A DNA stretch of 64,000 nt, taken from NCBI RefSeq assembly GCF_018873765.1, contig NC_057920.1:13529307-13593306 (forward strand), given 5' to 3'. Each line of letters starts with the position of its first letter. The stretch's first letter is position 1. The position numbers and the translations under genes were made by a program. The stretch is from Telopea speciosissima (Eukaryota; Streptophyta; Magnoliopsida; Proteales; Proteaceae). The notes under the pieces are model-generated. The model had not been told where the DNA came from and made no database searches. It saw only the letters and a program-made list of their open reading frames with translations. Shown piece after piece: positions 37,601-45,283 of the stretch.

Positions 37601-39546
37601 TTTGCTTGTGCATTGCAGCGAGTTTATGAAAACTGCAAGAAGGCTCCAATTCTAATAGATTCAAGCAGCAACACCAAATGTGGTATGCATGAGTGGAGCG
37701 GGGAGATGGGTTGTGCCAGCGGCAGGGGTCTCCACCAATCCTCACCAAGAGAGATCAGAGAAGGGAATATGGGGATTGATTGGCCAAGAAAGAGAGAGCA
37801 TGAGTGGGGGTGGGAAGATGGGCTGTCCCGGCAGCATGACTGGGGGCAGGGAGATGGGTTGCGCCGGCAGCAAGGATGGGGGCGGAGTTGCAGGAAAGGG
37901 GGTGGGGACGGGGCTGCAGGGTAAGGGTTGAGGAGAGCGAATTGAGGAAGATAATGCAGGGAAAGGGTTAAGGGTAAAACAGTCTTTTCCAAACTATAAC
38001 TAACACCAGGCTAACACCGTCAGCCAGAGGGGGTACGAGTGTAATTGTTGAAACACGGGAGGAAGTTGTAATTAGGGCAAATTACAGGGGAGGGGTGTAA
38101 TTTTCCCTTTTTATTAATACAATATACAGTTATACACAGAACCCCAAGATGACACAAACTGCTGGGAGTTGTCAAGTAATAGCACAATTAGTAAGCTTAA
38201 TTACAGACACTCGAAAAGAAATGTACACAACAAACCTTGAGGTTGCAGACATAAGAAGTGATTGACAACGTCGAGGGATATAAGGAGTAAGTGCTTTTAG
38301 ATCATCTTCGTAGCCATATGACAAAAGAAGGTCGGCCTGGAAACATATCAATGTTTTCTTAGTCCAATAAAGGAAAATAAGTGACCAGAATTCTAAGGTA
38401 AGGGAAAATACCCACAGGAACTGTGAATGCAACAAGGTTAAATATTCAGACAGGACAAAGCAAATAAATCTCACAGAATGATGATTAATTTATTCATAAT
38501 AAACAATTAAAAGCTTATGCAAGTCAGATCCTTGCATGCATGCTGAATTAGTCATACAATGAGACAAAACATTTTTCAATCAGAAAGCACATGATAAAAA
38601 TGTATTAATAAGATCCAATATTTTCGCATCTTCAAACTTATGCTAGGGTATACCCTGGAAACAATGCACTACACTATGACCCAGGTATGGTGACAAGTGA
38701 GTAGCCAGACCCATTTAGTTGGGATAAAGCTTTATTTTAGTTAGTAGAGCTGTGAATGCAATAATTGTTTACATGTACAACTAAGCATCATCTGCCCTTT
38801 GGTGATCTAACTTCCATACCACTCATTTAGAATTTTATAACAATAAATATATGAAAAGAAACTCCGGTAGCATAATGGTTCCCATTGCAATAAATACTTC
38901 TCCAATGGGAGTAGTATTTTGATGCAGGTTCAGCTTAAAGTTCCAATCACGAAATATATGGGAGAGAGAGAGAGAGAGAGGTTTTCAAAAATCCGTACCT
39001 CGTCCAGAACAAGGATCGAAAGTGAATCCTGAAGGGACTTTGCTTGAAGAACGTCTCCTGACATACATGTTGAAATGCAAGCTGGTGTGGAGACCAGAAC
39101 ATCAGGTGGCCCAGACAATGCAGCACGCTAGGAGCAAGAACACAATAAACATAGACCATGTTATGCCCCAAGATAATTTTGCAGCACCTATTCCCAACAC
39201 CACTAACTCTAAAAGTTGAATAGGCACAGACATGGTTTGAGGAATCGGGATCGAATCGGCGGAATCGGCCAATTTGGATCGGAATTGGCTGAGACCAATC
39301 CTGATTCCGGCTGATTCAGATCGGGGTTTCTAGGGCATTTTTGCCAATTCCTGCCATTTCTTAGCCGATTCCTGCCAATTTGGATCAGAATCTGCGGCGA
39401 CCAATTCCGGTGCTGATTCCAATTTCTAAAACACTGGGCACAGAAAATCCACCTACCAAGTCAGAAACGGGCATGCTGCTTGTTAATTGCACAACTTTCA
39501 GTTGAACTCTACAGGGCTCAATGAGAGATAGTACCTCAGAATAAAC
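9650..39546 (-). CDS. RH16: DEAD-box ATP-dependent RNA helicase, RH16/DDX56 type (5' exons not seen)
   Basis: Exons in transcript order: 39546-39457, 39127-38999, 38336-38236, 35555-35441, 24948-24817, 24494-24429, 17009-16830, 13048-12953, 12533-12393, 10796-10714, 10180-10143, 10043-9829, 9733-9650. All are GT-AG with consistent phase, giving 489 residues plus TGA. Visible motifs: TSSM and STPAC (Ib region), VLDEAD (motif II, split by the 38999/38336 junction), SAT (III), LIFVNSI (IV), RGIDFKNV (V), HRIGRTGR (VI), then [39 protein letters not shown] and a Lys-rich tail. This order matches the plant RH16/DDX56/Dbp9 family, nucleolar helicases for large-subunit ribosome assembly. Missing are roughly 120 N-terminal residues with the Q motif, Walker A (GSGKT) and PTREL. 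I could not find them up to 64000, so either the first intron exceeds 24 kb or the gene is 5'-truncated. Introns reach 10.5 kb through transposon insertion. Confidence 0.92.
10564..10620. repeat. (AT)n(AG)n compound microsatellite
   Basis: About 29 bases of AT followed by about 27 bases of AG, in the helicase intron 10181-10713. It is a likely polymorphic marker. Confidence 0.9.
10801..10826 (-). repeat. (CT)n microsatellite acting as polypyrimidine tract
   Basis: On the minus strand the tract ends in ctacag immediately before the helicase exon 10796-10714, so the microsatellite is the acceptor's polypyrimidine tract. Length changes here could affect splicing (inference). Confidence 0.75.
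10827..12392. other. Helicase intron, remaining sequence
   Basis: Unique-looking AT-rich intron with a poly-C/poly-A run near 11815-11848. I see no exon, RNA gene or clear transposon end. The short open frames here have no recognisable content. Confidence 0.5.
14400..15640 (+). mobile_element. Probable LTR-like sequence in a helicase intron
   Basis: The region has LTR character: a TATA-like ttataaataag at about 14851, followed by a leader-like, T-rich, non-coding kilobase. I found no partner LTR or primer-binding site, so this may be a solo LTR or only intron. It lies in the 3.8-kb intron 13049-16829, which otherwise holds homopolymer and AT microsatellites (13150, 14010-14060) and two fold-back elements. 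Confidence 0.35.
15667..15797. repeat. Fold-back MITE
   Basis: The arm agcgtatggtagggcctccc (from 15676) pairs with gggaggccctagcatacgct (to 15787), and the pairing continues through ctctctcctccc / gggaggaaagag. Hairpin-forming, non-coding, about 130 bp. Confidence 0.75.
16599..16765. repeat. Fold-back MITE ('ttctctgtgggggagtgt' type)
   Basis: The left end gttctctgtgggggagtgta pairs with tacactcccccacaaagaac on the right. The ends resemble those of the elements at 52552, 57471 and 44950, suggesting one family. It lies about 65 bases from the helicase exon 16830-17009. Confidence 0.7.
17843..18253 (-). mobile_element. LTR with internal 128-bp triplication
   Basis: A 128-bp unit beginning taattcatcccaagcacc starts at 17843, 17971 and 18099; the three copies are almost identical. 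On the minus strand the LTR-like start TGTTAGATATATGGCCAGAA begins at 18253 and continues into ccgtgggggtattctgg. That beginning matches the LTR of the element at 32210-34815. No partner was seen, so it is probably a solo or truncated LTR. Confidence 0.65.
18511..19523 (-). mobile_element. LTR plus primer-binding site of another retroelement
   Basis: Plus-strand gctctgatacca at 18513-18524 reads TGGTATCAGAGC on the minus strand, the standard plant initiator-tRNA-Met primer site. The sequence to its right up to a TGTT start near 19523 is therefore a candidate LTR of about 1 kb. A diverged relative of its start lies at about 31130-31460. The open frame at 18677-19393 is not coding; it runs through this LTR and the SINE inserted in it. 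Confidence 0.5.
19145..19340 (-). mobile_element. Au-type plant SINE, well preserved
   Basis: On the minus strand it reads ggtaaggttgctccattgtg, then a B box within gggtcgagtctgg, then acagcctctctgtgaaagca, then gtacattatgaccctcccca and a Pu/Py tail. This is the usual tRNA-related head and conserved body. It is inserted in a retroelement LTR, so it is younger than that LTR. Confidence 0.85.
19524..24428. other. Helicase intron filled with LTR-type relics
   Basis: Two stretches look like LTRs with TATA-like sites and leaders: about 20330-20960 (tttatataaggtgtaagg near 20641) and about 21640-22400 (ctataaaagggtatg near 21820). About 23640-23830 has a reverse-oriented TATA (ttatatagaagg). I see no intact gag or pol, no paired LTRs and no RNA gene. 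The individual ends cannot be set by eye. Confidence 0.4.
26570..27195. repeat. GAGATCTCGG palindromic-word repeat and flanking element tail
   Basis: Palindromic words gagatctcgg/ccgagatctc recur at 26590, 26676, 27125 and 27418. The flank 26930-27130 is a diverged copy of 29870-30085 (both carry accaacctagggtc and tgtttaaa/tgtttaga), so two members of one element family share this tail. Confidence 0.5.
27525..30150 (+). mobile_element. Candidate non-autonomous element with captured leader-like DNA
   Basis: It begins with gttgtcatggcatcgccatgg-type palindromes (27530-27670) and ends with the same tail as 26930-27195. Inside, 27790-27930 looks like a GC-rich gene leader with a donor (gcag|gtaagtaaag at about 27932). 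It is followed by (CA)n, (GA)n and T-rich simple repeats to 28450. No transposase was recognised. Limits are approximate. Confidence 0.35.
30125..30505 (-). pseudogene. Kinesin-14 C-terminal gene relic
   Basis: Minus-strand translation gives, in order, VMVNK, then ENGQLPEHF and [10 protein letters not shown], then, after a frame change, [33 protein letters not shown] and, after a further shift, NGIGSKI-like residues. Plant kinesin-14s of the KIN-14I/KP1 type end with VMVNKQ, ENGNLP, KIYPEQ and [14 protein letters not shown] in this order. Several frameshifts and an in-frame stop make it dead. It lies inside a 10.5-kb helicase intron. Identification is from memory of the family and should be confirmed by search. 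Confidence 0.6.
32210..34815 (-). mobile_element. Non-autonomous LTR retroelement (TRIM/LARD type) with TSD
   Basis: The two LTR copies are 34555-34815 (261 bp, minus-strand TGTTGGAATATG...TTCTCTACA) and 32210-32446. Immediately inside the first, the minus strand reads TGGTATCAGAGCT (34554-34542), a tRNA-Met primer site. The flanking 5-bp direct repeat ctttc occurs at 32205-32209 and 34816-34820. The second LTR lacks its first 20-25 bases and I see no polypurine tract. The 2.1-kb interior has no gag or pol, but many degenerate repeats around 'aatggcaaaattgtaaat' (33050-33500). It needs helper proteins to move. Confidence 0.85.
35020..35230 (+). mobile_element. LTR-like fragment
   Basis: Contains cttataaaagggccttg (35048-35064) followed by a leader-like stretch, as in plant LTR U3/R regions. 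No partner found. It could simply be intronic sequence. Confidence 0.3.
35290..35400 (-). mobile_element. tRNA-like SINE fragment
   Basis: On the minus strand it reads ggggtagctaagttggcaag (A-box-like) and gagttcaactc (B-box-like), ending in aggcctacttatc and a poly-A. This is the layout of a tRNA-derived SINE. It lies just upstream of the helicase exon 35441-35555 on the genomic axis. Confidence 0.45.
36273..36404 (+). pseudogene. Captured TIP1/PAT24-like S-acyltransferase N-terminal fragment
   Basis: From the ATG at 36273 the frame reads [30 protein letters not shown] and GCSMCEPDA. The family's ankyrin-repeat start reads VYTAAAYGDLEKLHRLVE, then GCSVSEPD. Only about 44 residues match before a short direct repeat (gatgcgcaaaggatgttca, twice within 36369-36418) and a stop. 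The ankyrin array and the DHHC catalytic domain are absent, so it cannot encode a working enzyme. Confidence 0.7.
37205..37690 (+). pseudogene. Captured ARF10/16-like PB1-domain fragment with intron
   Basis: The frame from 37218 gives [32 protein letters not shown] and [19 protein letters not shown], the PB1 (domain III/IV) region of the ARF10/16/17 clade of auxin response factors. A 1-nt shift then restores GDEPFS up to a donor at 37496. After a 123-nt intron (acceptor at 37617-37618) comes [10 protein letters not shown], a second shift, and [13 protein letters not shown]. Two frameshifts and loss of the DNA-binding domain make it a relic. Retention of the intron shows genomic DNA capture, not retroposition. 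Confidence 0.85.
39235..39435. repeat. GAATCGG variant of the palindromic-word repeat
   Basis: It starts 'catggtttgaggaatcggg' and consists of aatcggcc/ggccgatt words. It lies in the helicase intron 39128-39456, a short distance from the exon 39457-39546. Confidence 0.6.
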
Positions 39547-39664
39547 CTTAAAAAAAAAAAAATAAATAAAGATAAGAAGTCCGAAGCTGGCAAATAATTA
39601 CACGATGGAGTTTTTGGATGGTTCTTCAGAAACCAACATTTAGCACTAGGTATAACATGCCTGT

Positions 39665-39815
39665 TGGCACTTTAATGGGTGCCCTGGTCTCGTACAAGTT
39701 TGACATCCATCTAGACAACTTTAATTGGTGCTCTGGTCTCTTACAAGTCTGGCTTCCATCTAGACAACTTTGATAGTTGTCTTGGTCTCTTACAAGTCTA
39801 GCTTCGACTGGCCCT
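39665..39815. repeat. About 60-bp tandem repeat, 2.5 copies
   Basis: The phrase ctggtctcgtacaagtttga recurs as ctggtctcttacaagtctgg and ttggtctcttacaagtctag at intervals near 60 bases, each followed by catctagacaacttt or a remnant. Non-coding. Confidence 0.65.
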
Positions 39816-39849
39816 GGTGAAGCCCTTGGAATGTCAAAAGTTCAAAGCA

Positions 39850-40130
39850 ATCCATTATACAAAGCGGCAGCCACCTGAAGATTATTACCGTATCTTGAAC
39901 TGGACTCAACGCTTGCAGGGCATTACTAGCAACAACATCAGGTGGAGGGTTCATTGGTGGCCAGTAGAGCGTCCGATCCTATAAAGTCCGGGTAACTGAT
40001 GGGACTGACTCACACCAGTTTCTACGTGCCTACTTGTGTGCTTTGGCAATTTGGTGTACCCCATTGCAATCCGGAAGATGTCATAATCATCCATTCTGAG
40101 AGGATGATAGAGCAACTGGCGCAAACTTTT
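39850..40130 (+). pseudogene. Degraded coding-like remnant, possibly plant-mobile-domain type
   Basis: Plus-strand frames give YYRILNWTQRLQGIT, then after shifts FYVPTCVLWQFGVPHCNPED. The last block resembles proteins of the plant mobile domain (aminotransferase-like) group linked to transposons. Multiple frameshifts and stops are present. The resemblance is weak and from memory. Confidence 0.3.
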
Positions 40131-40769
40131 TATAGAACAATCTAGTTGTTAAAAGAGGGCAGGGGCAATGCTTAGAGTTTACTCCTTGTAATCCAGTATT
40201 CATTTCTTTTTGAACTTGAATGAAGATACTTTTATTTACCCAAAAAGAAAGAAAAAAAAAAGGAACGAAGATACTTTTCAAATTTCCCAAAAATCTGTAA
40301 TACAAAATAGTCCACCCATCAGTTTCCTTAATCGCAGCCTTGTTTGTTTACTCACCGAAACCCTCATCCATAATTTTTCTGTGATCTGTTTCCCTCTTCA
40401 AAGACCATAGCCTATCAACGATCATTATCATTGGATTGTGATTCTCATGTTGGTAGGGTTCAAGGTGCATTTGAGTCGGTTTTGAGAGTTATGTCAAAAA
40501 TCTTAAAAGGAATTAGAAAATATCAATCAAGATTTATATATTATGTTAGTAAAGTCTGTTTGTATCAATCAAGACTTGTATACTATGTTGGTAAAATCAG
40601 TTTTTACCAGCATACATACATTTAATAGTTGTAACAATTTTTTTATGATAGCCAATATGTTTCTTTGAGGATATACCATTGCAGACTCTTCGATCAAAAC
40701 CATATGTGATATCCAATTGGTTGCTATACACTAACTCATTAGTGGAGGGTTGTAGGGTTGGATTGATGA

Positions 40770-41025
40770 ATGCGGATCATGGTTTGAGGTATCGGATCGG
40801 ATCGGCCGATTTTGGCCTGATTAGATCGGTATCGGCCGAGACCGATTCCGATACCGATCCAATCCGATCCAGCTATACGGATAGGGGTAAAAGTGTAAAA
40901 AAGTTAGTTTTTTTTAAAAAAAATAAGAAAACAGGGATAAAAGTGTCATATTTGTCCGAGTTTGGGCGACCCCGATCCATATCGGCCAATTCGATCCAGC
41001 CGATACCAAGATCACTAACCATGAT
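40770..41025. repeat. GATCGG/GATACC palindromic-word repeat, CATGGTTT-framed
   Basis: It begins 'catggtttgaggtatcgg' and ends 'cactaaccatg', with tatcggccgagaccgattcc-type palindromes on both sides of a T/A-rich centre. The frame matches the other copies. Confidence 0.65.
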
Positions 41026-41099
41026 GCGGATTGAACTGACGACCGTAGCTCCTATATTCTTCGCTTGAAGTGAGTTAAATTGGCGCTGCGACATCCACC

Positions 41100-41540
41100 T
41101 ACCCTCAGTCCCTCACATTTCGTCGACACCAATGTAGACCGTTATCGATACCAATATGGCTGATATGGGCCAATACAGACTGATAAATCTGTATTGATAC
41201 CGGTATGGCCGTATGGACTGGAGATATGTATCGGTTCGATATGGCCAAAACGAATCGATCCAATACAATATGATATGAATCGATACAAACAGATACCGAT
41301 ATTGTTATGAACCACTATGACAAAACCATTCAATATAACCGATATGAACCGATATTGATATTGATATCAATTTTAATACAATTTTGATACATACCGGTCC
41401 GATATTGATACCTAAAACCATGGTTTTGCCCTAAAAAATACCGATACCATACTTTTTTCACATTTTTACCCTTTATTTGTACCGTATCAGTGACTTGTAT
41501 CAATGATACTGAAAAGCCGATACCAAATGGATACCTAAAA
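41100..41540. repeat. GATACC palindromic-word repeats, two adjacent copies
   Basis: Continuous atatggccgatac/gataccg words, with 'gatacctaaaaccatgg' at 41407-41423 and 'gatacctaaaactatg' near 41530 as right-hand borders. Non-coding. Confidence 0.6.
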
Positions 41541-41844
41541 CTATGTCCACAATACTCCCTTTCCCTCTCCCCATAGAATTAGTCAAATATTAGCATTGTT
41601 TATGGGAATGTTAAAATAAGGGCAGGAGGAGATCTAGAACGAAGGCCAATGGGAGCGCACGAGGCATATACATGAATAATTTTTTTTTTTTTTTTTACAA
41701 GGTGAGGTGGTATGGTAATTTTACACGCTCTTATGTCTAAGTGTATTTATATAAAAGGGTATTCGAGGATGGGTGCATCACTAATTTGTGGGTATGCACC
41801 AATGGAGAGCGTGGGACAGGAGGGGCAAGGGGTCTTTTTCGAAA

Positions 41845-42008
41845 AAAATTGGCTTCAACCATGTTCCTACTGCCCTCAATCTTAGGTGTAAACTTGAAAT
41901 ATTCCCTTTCCCCTTGGGTTTTGGTATTTTCCAAAATACCCTTTTGAATTCCAAATCGGCGCCAACAATTGGGGCAGTGGGAACATGGTTGCTGCCCGGC
42001 AATTTTTG
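41845..42008. repeat. Fold-back MITE
   Basis: aaaattggcttcaaccatgt...tgccctcaat (left) pairs with attggggcagtgggaacatg...gcaattttt (right), about 35 bases per arm. Confidence 0.7.
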
Positions 42009-42543
42009 ACTGAACACCGCGCAGCAAAAAAAAAAAACAAAAAGGAAATGGTCGTCCATTGGAACTGGCATCCATGAGACAAATCTCTTGGCAGCTAATC
42101 CTTGACTCCATATCAGTATTCAAGCTATTTCCCATGGAATCAAATTTGGTGGCTGGGTAGTACCAAATATCCCTTCCGTGCCCACACATTAATTCAATGA
42201 TTATCATATTAAATAGTTCTACTAATTGAATAGATTAAGTAGTAATTAATTTGATTTATTGATACTACCAATGAAGGATACAAGAAATTAACAAAAATTA
42301 ATCTTATAAATCAAAATGGAAGAATGGGTACAACCACCCTTCAACTACTAAGAAACCTTCTTGTTTGTTTTTCTTGTGATTCAGATTGCTAGAAGATTTT
42401 TCCTACTAAGAAAGTGGTTTGTTATGATTTTTCTAAATCATGGTTGTCAAAACATGGCCTGCTAGCTTCTCCTCCTTTCTCTAGCTAGAAAAACCTTGGC
42501 CAAGCATATATTGTTATTACTGTTCCAAGCTCTATGCTTACAA

Positions 42544-42913
42544 ATGTCTGGGAGAGCCTTCGTTTTGATATTCTTCTTCTGGGCTTTGCTTACCATCATC
42601 ACCCCAACTCTTATTATCTTATCTGCATCTGCAAAGCCTGGTTTGGATCCCAAAGGTATGGATAATAAACAGAGAGAATTAGTTTCTGTTGCTGTAAGAA
42701 GTCACTGACGAACATGGAATTTCTTGTTTTTCAGGTGAAAAAAATGGTAGAACGAGGCCAATGAGAATGATGGGGTATGAATATGGAGAACAGTCAGGAA
42801 TAGAATTCCAAGCTCCGGCGCCAGCACCGGCAATAGCGCGTACCAGCTCCGGCGATAGGATACAAGTACCTAATTTGAAGTCTGAACACTTGAACAGTCT
42901 TTTACGGGATTAA
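42544..42913 (+). CDS. Putative small secreted peptide precursor (two exons, 96 aa)
   Basis: Exons 42544-42655 and 42735-42913 are joined across a 79-nt GT-AG intron with agreeing phase, ending in TAA. Residues 1-30 (MSGRAFVLIFFFWALL...ILSASA) form a clear signal peptide ending in a small-residue cleavage site. The mature part is short, has no Cys, and carries MRMMGYEYGEQSG, a Pro/Ala run (QAPAPAPA) and a basic-hydrophobic end. That layout fits a plant signalling-peptide precursor; the acidic Tyr (YEYGE) is a conceivable sulfation site (inference). I cannot assign it to a named family. Upstream in-frame sequence has no ATG, so 42544 is the start. A decayed exon-2 copy at 51271-51416 shows that the gene was once duplicated. 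Confidence 0.6.
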
Positions 42914-42999
42914 AAGAGAGGGGGGAAGCGATATTGGAGACTGGAGAGGCAAGACTGTAAATAATGTTTTAAAGATTGGAGTTGCTATTGGTACATGTA

Positions 43000-43023
43000 A
43001 AACATTTCTCTCTCTCTCTCTCA
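43000..43023. repeat. (CT)n microsatellite
   Basis: Pure tctctc tract in the 3' flank of the peptide gene, absent from the duplicated copy near 51540. Confidence 0.7.
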
Positions 43024-43268
43024 AGCCACACACAAAATTTGTTTGTGCTTAGGAAGCATAATTTGGAAGCAAATTCCATGGCCTCTTGGAACTTAGGGGG
43101 TTTAATTTTCACTATAATATTTTACGTTTAATCTCATAATGCTCTCGCTTCTATGCCTACTTATAATGATGCACAAAATCAAAATAGGTTGAAATATTCT
43201 TGTGAAATTATATGGGTTAATGCTCTTTAAGAAATCTTTAGCGAGACTTACTGTAAGTGATATTTTTT

Positions 43269-44738
43269 AGAGGCAAATACTATCACTAACCTACACTTAG
43301 CCTATATTTATTAAAACTACCCTACCTTAAACTTCTTTTCTTTTCTGATACTACCTTACTTTTAAACTTTTACATTTCCTTCTACCCTCATGTTTTTAAA
43401 TACCCAGATTGCCCTTCCTGTTCACCTAATACTCTGTTAATCTATTTAACCTGCCTTTACCAAAAAACAAAAAATCTATTTAACCTACCATTTCATCTTC
43501 TATTATTTGCCTTTTTTTTATCATTAAAATAGTAAAAAAATGAAAGCACCCACCCACTTTTTTTCTCTCCCATTTTTTACTCCATTCAAATTTTTTTTTT
43601 TATGTTTTTTCTTCAATTTTTCTATTTAATTCATTTTTTATTCAACATTTCATTCTCATTGTTCTTCTTTGAATAGTTCATGGTTCCAAGTATCAATATC
43701 GTATCGCCGGTATCAGGCAATACGTATCGATGTTGCTAGTCATCGATACCAATACCGCGATGATGCAGTATCGGTAGCATGGTACAAACAGGAGGTAAAT
43801 TGGTCAGAAAACTCATTTTAAGGAGATTCCAGGGTAATTTTGCCTGATACAGCCAATCCAGGCAGATATCGTATCGGTATAGTATCGGTTTTGCAAGTTA
43901 CCGATACTCGTTCTAATACCGTGCACTAAAACCATGGAACTGATCGACTCTCTTCAAAAATAATAAAAAGTAAATTAAATAAAAACAGGAAAGAGAGAAG
44001 AAGTGGGGTGCTTTGAAGAGAGTCGACGCACGGTATTGGAACAGGTATCAATAACCTGCAAAACCGATACGATACCGATATGGTATCGACCTGGATCGGC
44101 TGCATCGGGCAAAATTATCCTTGAATCTCCTTTAAAAAATGAGCTTTTTGACCATTTTACCCCATGTCCATACCGTGCTACTGATATGATATCGGTCTGG
44201 ATCGGTTGTATTGAGCAAAATTACCCCTGAATCTCCTTAAAAAATGAATTTTCCAACCATTTTACCCCTTGTCCGTATTGTGCTACCATGATATGGTATC
44301 GGCATGGTATCAGTATCGATGACTAGCAAAACCAATACGTACCGCCCGATACGATACCGATACTTAGAACCATGATCTGTTCAAATTTCGAAGAAGAACG
44401 ATGAGGATGAAATGTTGAATAAAAAATTAATTAAATAGAAAAAATTGAAGGAAAAAACAAAAGGAATGGAATTAAAAGCGAAAGAGAGAGAAGTGGGTGG
44501 GTGCTTTCATTCTTTACTATTTTAATGACAAAAAAGGTCAAAAATAGAAGATGAATGGGAGGTTAAATAGAATAACAGGTTAGTAGGTGAAAAGGAAGGG
44601 CAATCTGGGTTTTTAAAAACATCAGGGTAGAAGGAGATGTAAAAGTTTAAAAGCACGGTAGCATTAGAAAAGAAGTTTAAGGTAGGGTAGTTTTAGTAAA
44701 TATAGGATAAGTGTAGAGTAGTGATAGTAATTGCCCCT
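43269..44738. mobile_element. 1.47-kb fold-back (giant inverted repeat) element
   Basis: Two arms of about 700 bases (43269-about 43990 and about 44000-44738) are reverse complements over nearly their whole length. Ends are aggcaaatactatcactaac and, inverted, aggggcaattactatcacta. The arms include the tract aaagcacccacccac / gtgggtgggtgcttt and, towards the centre, opposed copies of the GATACC word repeat. The flanks share atttttt (43262-43268 and 44739-44745), a possible 7-bp target duplication. It is absent from the duplicated segment near 52330, so it was inserted after the duplication. No coding content. Confidence 0.8.
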
Positions 44739-44949
44739 ATTTTTTACCGGTTGGGTAGGAGAACAATCGAATGTTAGTTAGGTTGGGCTTTAGCCCAACA
44801 CGTTTAATAAATGGGTCGGGTTGATTTTGGGTTTTAGTAGTTGGGCCTAGAATTGACATACCTAGGTTCAATGTGTTCCATTATCTAGTTTTACACTTTC
44901 CAATATTTTTTGAATTGATTTATCAAAAAAAAAAAAAAAAAAAAACAAA

Positions 44950-45128
44950 GGGAAAAGGAATGCCACCCAGTCATGTGTTGTAGCGTGTACCTATGCCCAA
45001 ACACAATTAGGTGCAAAATGACTAGCACACCCCTACCTTTCCATGGGGGTGGGGTGGTCATTTTGTGCCCAGCTGTGTCTCAGCTTAGGTACATGCCACA
45101 ACACACGACCGAGTTGCATTCTTTCTCC
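44950..45128. repeat. Fold-back MITE
   Basis: aatgccacccagtcatgtgt...taggtgcaaaatgac pairs with gtcattttgtgcccagctgt...acacgaccgagttgcatt, about 65 bases per arm. It lacks a counterpart in the duplicated segment at 52500, so it is a later insertion. Confidence 0.8.
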
Positions 45129-45182
45129 GAAAAAATATTGATCGAATTGCCATTATCTATTTTATTTAAGGATGTTCTTTGT

Positions 45183-45283
45183 GTTGCAGTTCAGGCTGTG
45201 CCCAACACATGGGAGTGGCATTTCCACCATTCAAGGGTGTGGGATGGTCATTTCGCCCACACCCCCATGTGTCTAGGTGCAAC
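45183..45283. repeat. Short fold-back MITE
   Basis: gttgcagttcaggctgtgcc...acatggg (left) pairs with cccatgtgtctaggtgcaac (right). Confidence 0.55.

Larger units (their letters stand above)
36010..38107. mobile_element. Pack-MULE: Mutator-like element with two captured gene fragments
   Basis: The ends gggaaaattacatccccctc (36010) and, inverted, gggaaaattacacccctccc (38107) form TIRs that remain alignable for roughly 100 bases. Flanking 9-mers ttttcatta (36001-36009) and tttttatta (38108-38116) differ at one position, which fits the 9-bp target duplication typical of Mutator elements. No transposase is present. The cargo is a TIP1-like coding fragment (36273-36404) and an ARF10/16-like fragment with intron (37205-37690), both on the + strand. 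GC-rich minisatellite-like DNA follows at 37690-37930. It sits in the helicase intron 35556-38235, antisense to the gene's own transcription. Confidence 0.85.

Noticed and set aside
37624..37992. Minus-strand open frame of 122 codons, Pro/Ser-rich
   Set aside because: Antisense of the GC-rich minisatellite-like part of the Pack-MULE; composition explains the open frame.
40679..41068. Open frame of 129 codons
   Set aside because: It lies across the GATCGG/GATACC repeat; the DTDPIRSS-like text is the repeat translated.
41737..42207. Minus-strand open frame of 156 codons
   Set aside because: It overlaps a fold-back MITE and poly-A; similar-length frames occur on the other strand. No recognisable protein.
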